From positions 1-64,000 of the forward strand of contig NZ_LMUM01000021.1 of NCBI RefSeq assembly GCF_009765985.1: a stretch of 64,000 nucleotides of DNA, given 5' to 3'. The DNA is from Acidobacterium sp. S8 (lineage in GTDB: Bacteria; Acidobacteriota; Terriglobia; Terriglobales; Acidobacteriaceae). The notes under the pieces are model-generated. The model did no database searches, was not told the DNA's origin, and saw only the letters and a program-made list of their open reading frames with translations. Each line of letters opens with the position of its first letter. Position 1 is the stretch's first letter. This document shows, one piece after another, positions 61,441 to 64,000 of the stretch. Position numbers and translations under genes: made by a program.

Positions 61441-62664
61441 TTATTGGTCGTTGCCTTTCACTAGTTCCGTCGAGACCGGTTTGAGATAGCCGAACAGTCC
61501 ACCTGACCCGTGGTTCGGTCCGGCGGCAAAGTACAGTTCGGTTGCAGGCGCGGCTGCCGGATCATTATTGGCCGGACTCACGTTTCCGGGGCTGATGCCC
61601 CAGATTCCATTGATGGCGACTGGCTTTCCTGTAGCGTCCTCTAACAATCCGTCGAACGCGCCCGTCGCCAGGTCATAAGCGGCAATGTAGCCGCTCGATT
61701 CGGTCGTGCCGCCGCCGGCAAACTGCCCGATCAGCAAGTCGTGACTGAAGCGGCCGAAATCGAGCGGCGCCAGCGCGACTCCCCAGGGAGCATTGAGCCA
61801 CGATCCGTGCTCGAGACGACGCAGTAGCTGACCCGTCGAGCTGTAAATATCGACATAGCCGAGACCGGGACCGTCGGTTTCAAATGGCGATCCTTCCTGG
61901 TGGAGCGCATAGGTTACGACAATATCGTTGCCGATGGACTGCACATTGAAAGGAACATAGTTGCGCGGCAGACGCTCGTCCTCGAAAGGCTCGTTGTCAT
62001 GGTGATGCCGGTCATCGTCGAATCCGAAATCGTCATAACCGCCCTTGTCATGGTCATTCCGACCAAGCTTTACACGGTGAAATGCGTTGTCATAGACATC
62101 CACGCGTCCCTTGGTAAAGTTGGCCGTGTAAAGATATCGCTTGCCCTGAATGAAGCCGCTCGTCAGACCGGTATAACTGGAGCCGTCTTTGGTTTTTACA
62201 ACGGTAATGCCGTGCGTGGATGGCGGAGCCGCACCCTGCGCTATTCCCACGGTTGGGTTCCAGCCGACGATCGTTCCGTCAATCGTAGAAAAAAGAAAAG
62301 TCGCCGGCGCCCCGGCTGCGAGCAGAAAGTCTGTAGTGCTGCCGTTGAAGATCGTTCCCGTCGGGCTGCCTGTAGGCGTCTTAGGGTTGGTTGGGTCAGC
62401 AGGAGGAATGGTGACGACGAGTCCTTGTTTCGCGCCGGGACCGTTGTAAAGCGTGCTCAGGCCCGTGACATTGTCCGAGACCCACCACGGACTGCCTGAT
62501 CCACGCGAAAGCCCCCACGGATTGATGAGACTTGGATCGGTAACGGGAGCGATTCCAGCAGTGTTGGCGACGAGATTGATCTGCGTATAGTGCTGCGCGT
62601 AGGCGGCAAATCCTGTGCCCGATGCGATAACCGCAATAGCAGCAGAGCGGAATAGCTTTTTCAT
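61441..62664 (-). CDS. TIGR03118 family secreted protein
   Basis: A 407-residue exported protein with a signal peptide (FRSAAIAVIASGTGFAAYA) and a beta-propeller-like body. TIGR03118-type text is seen: INLVANTAGIAPVTDPSLINPWGLS, WWVSDNVTGLSTLYNG, TGLTSGFIQGKRYLYTANFTKGRVDVYDNAF and GIWGISPGN. A His/Asp-rich insert (DDDRHHHDNEPFEDER) lies near residue 225. The ATG at 62664 follows AGGAG. Function is unknown. Confidence 0.86.
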   Translation of the reverse strand: MKKLFRSAAIAVIASGTGFAAYAQHYTQINLVANTAGIAPVTDPSLINPWGLSRGSGSPWWVSDNVTGLSTLYNGPGAKQGLVVTIPPADPTNPKTPTGSPTGTIFNGSTTDFLLAAGAPATFLFSTIDGTIVGWNPTVGIAQGAAPPSTHGITVVKTKDGSSYTGLTSGFIQGKRYLYTANFTKGRVDVYDNAFHRVKLGRNDHDKGGYDDFGFDDDRHHHDNEPFEDERLPRNYVPFNVQSIGNDIVVTYALHQEGSPFETDGPGLGYVDIYSSTGQLLRRLEHGSWLNAPWGVALAPLDFGRFSHDLLIGQFAGGGTTESSGYIAAYDLATGAFDGLLEDATGKPVAINGIWGISPGNVSPANNDPAAAPATELYFAAGPNHGSGGLFGYLKPVSTELVKGNDQ

Positions 62665-62864
62665 GGAAGAGACTCCTGACGGTTCTCTAGCCCCGCTTGC
62701 CGGATTGCCTCGCTTTAACGCATCGTCAATCGAAGGCTCATGCGAGAGCGGGCGGGGAGAGCCGCGCCTCACATTCCTAGAGCAGACTAAGAGGCGGCAT
62801 CCCTGAAGTTGTCATGGGTTTGTCATTGGTGTGTTGAATCTTTGTCACCAATGCATGAAGCTTT

Positions 62865-64000
62865 TCAGATCACGACCGATTCCTGATATTCACCGAAGAC
62901 ATCGCGCATGGCTCCAGCGATTTCGCCTACCGTGGCATAGCTTTCTACTGCTTCAAAAATTGCAGGCATCAGATTCTCGCCCGAACGCGCATGATCTTTC
63001 ACGCGATCGATTGCGGTTTGCCAGCGAATTTTGTCGCGCCGTAAACGCAGTGCCTGTACCCGCTCCACCTGCCTGCGCTCCAGCGCTTCATCGATATGCT
63101 GAATGGGAATCCCAGGCTCGTCTTCGCGGGTGAAGCGGTTCACGCCAACAACGGTGGCTTCACCGGAATCAACCGCACGCTGATACTCATAGGCGGCAGT
63201 CTGAATCTCCTGCTGCACCCAGCCCTGCTCGATAGCCCGCAACATGCCGCCGAGCGCCTCGATGCGATCCATATAAGTTTTCACCTGCTGCTCAATCTCA
63301 TGCGTCAGCGATTCGACATAGTAAGACCCGGCAAAGGGATCGATGGTCTGGGCGACTCCCGACTCGGAAGCAATAATTTGTTGCGTACGCAATGCGATGC
63401 GGGCGGCTTCTTCCGTCGGAAGCGCCAGGGCCTCATCGTAGCCGTTGGTATGCAGCGACTGCGTACCTCCCAGCACCGCCGAGAGCGCCTGGATCGCCGT
63501 GCGAACGATGTTGTTCTCCGGCTGCTGCGCGGTCAGCGTCGAGCCCGCCGTCTGCGTGTGGAAGCGCAGCATCCACGAGCGCGGATTCCTGGCGCCGAAG
63601 TGATCGCGCATGACGTGCGCCCACACACGGCGCGCGCAGCGGAACTTCGCCACCTCTTCGAGAAAATTGTTGTGTGCGTTAAAAAAGAAGGAAAGGCGCG
63701 GCGCAAATGTATCGATATCGAGTCCGGCATCGATGGCCGCCTGTACATACGTCATGCCATTGGCCAGCGTGAAGGCGACCTCCTGCGCAACGGTCGAGCC
63801 CGCTTCGCGCATGTGGTAGCCGGAGATGGAGATCGTATTCCACTCCGGCACTTCATCGTTCGCCCACGCAAACATGTCCGTGATAATGCGCATGGCGCGG
63901 CGGATGGGATAAATATATGTGCCGCGCGCGATGTACTCCTTGAGAATGTCATTCTGCACGGTGCCGGAAAGCTTCTTCACCTCAGCCCCGGTTCGCTTGG
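62865..64000 (-). CDS. Methylmalonyl-CoA mutase family protein, C-terminal part
   Basis: The frame continues past the window end, so only the last 378 or so codons are seen. They carry the acyl-CoA mutase signature: [112 protein letters not shown] and [17 protein letters not shown]. The mutase large-subunit type is likely, without the B12 domain here. It converts methylmalonyl-CoA or a related acyl-CoA using coenzyme B12. The C-terminus ends in GEYQESVVI. Confidence 0.93.
   Translation of the reverse strand, partial: KRTGAEVKKLSGTVQNDILKEYIARGTYIYPIRRAMRIITDMFAWANDEVPEWNTISISGYHMREAGSTVAQEVAFTLANGMTYVQAAIDAGLDIDTFAPRLSFFFNAHNNFLEEVAKFRCARRVWAHVMRDHFGARNPRSWMLRFHTQTAGSTLTAQQPENNIVRTAIQALSAVLGGTQSLHTNGYDEALALPTEEAARIALRTQQIIASESGVAQTIDPFAGSYYVESLTHEIEQQVKTYMDRIEALGGMLRAIEQGWVQQEIQTAAYEYQRAVDSGEATVVGVNRFTREDEPGIPIQHIDEALERRQVERVQALRLRRDKIRWQTAIDRVKDHARSGENLMPAIFEAVESYATVGEIAGAMRDVFGEYQESVVI

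Overview
The window looks like a stretch of an Acidobacteriota chromosome, most likely from the Acidobacteriaceae (the Granulicella, Terriglobus and Edaphobacter group). This is inferred from gene families common there: a 1174-residue Oar-like TonB-dependent receptor, a VWFA-related (TIGR03436-type) secreted protein, an adjacent DUF3300/DUF2950 pair, a secreted protein with PTLHR repeats, a TIGR03118-type secreted protein, many short-chain secreted and membrane proteins, and a dispersed TCATTCTGA inverted-repeat family in gene ends. I see no phage, plasmid or insertion-sequence core.

Layout. 0.3-16.5 kb is accessory and stress-related: an aromatic hydroxylase, a VOC protein, DUF3300/DUF2950, a DUF1801 protein, a small His-rich membrane peptide divergent from a MarR-ClC channel pair, a methyltransferase, a TetR-controlled NmrA-like/membrane protein unit, an RMD1-like protein, an SDR/LysR divergon, a GlxA-type AraC regulator and a haloperoxidase-like hydrolase. 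16.5-30.5 kb mixes housekeeping and envelope genes: a PTLHR-repeat secreted protein, bcp, a 3-methyladenine glycosylase, a diheme cytochrome c, panB-panC, an AhpD-like protein with a nested palindrome over its start, ddl, an OPT transporter, hemQ and an anchored HNH-type nuclease. 30.6-41 kb has a secreted diheme cytochrome, a decayed DUF2235 gene, a CocE/NonD hydrolase, a winged-helix ATPase regulator, an aldo/keto reductase, an outer-membrane barrel, tatA and ppk2. 41-47.7 kb carries pyrR, pyrB and pyrC on the minus strand, then an old-yellow-enzyme gene and msrA. 47.9-51.5 kb is the TonB receptor. 51.8-64 kb has tRNA-Arg(CCG), the glycine-cleavage operon gcvT-gcvH-gcvPA-gcvPB, a VapBC module, a VWA protein, a Tat-type aldo/keto reductase, a NIPSNAP protein, a TIGR03118 protein and the edge of a methylmalonyl-CoA-mutase-family gene that runs off the window.

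Regulation can be read at several places. Two 24-26 bp operators sit between the tetR and nmrA-like genes. Five GGAATA half-sites sit between the SDR and LysR genes. An inverted repeat lies upstream of marR. A 45-bp near-perfect inverted repeat overlaps the vapB start. A nested palindrome covers the AhpD-like start. A candidate promoter for the gcv operon lies inside the 3' end of vapC. Several genes use TTG or GTG starts placed by good Shine-Dalgarno sites (clc, hemQ, the OPT transporter, gcvT, the NIPSNAP gene).

I found no clearly novel multi-gene defence or biosynthetic system. The most interesting items are the decayed DUF2235 gene, the small-peptide/MarR/ClC divergon, the TetR and LysR operator arrays, the nested palindrome near 22.95 kb and the repeat family at gene ends. 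All functional calls come from reading the sequence and remembered family signatures; no database search was run.
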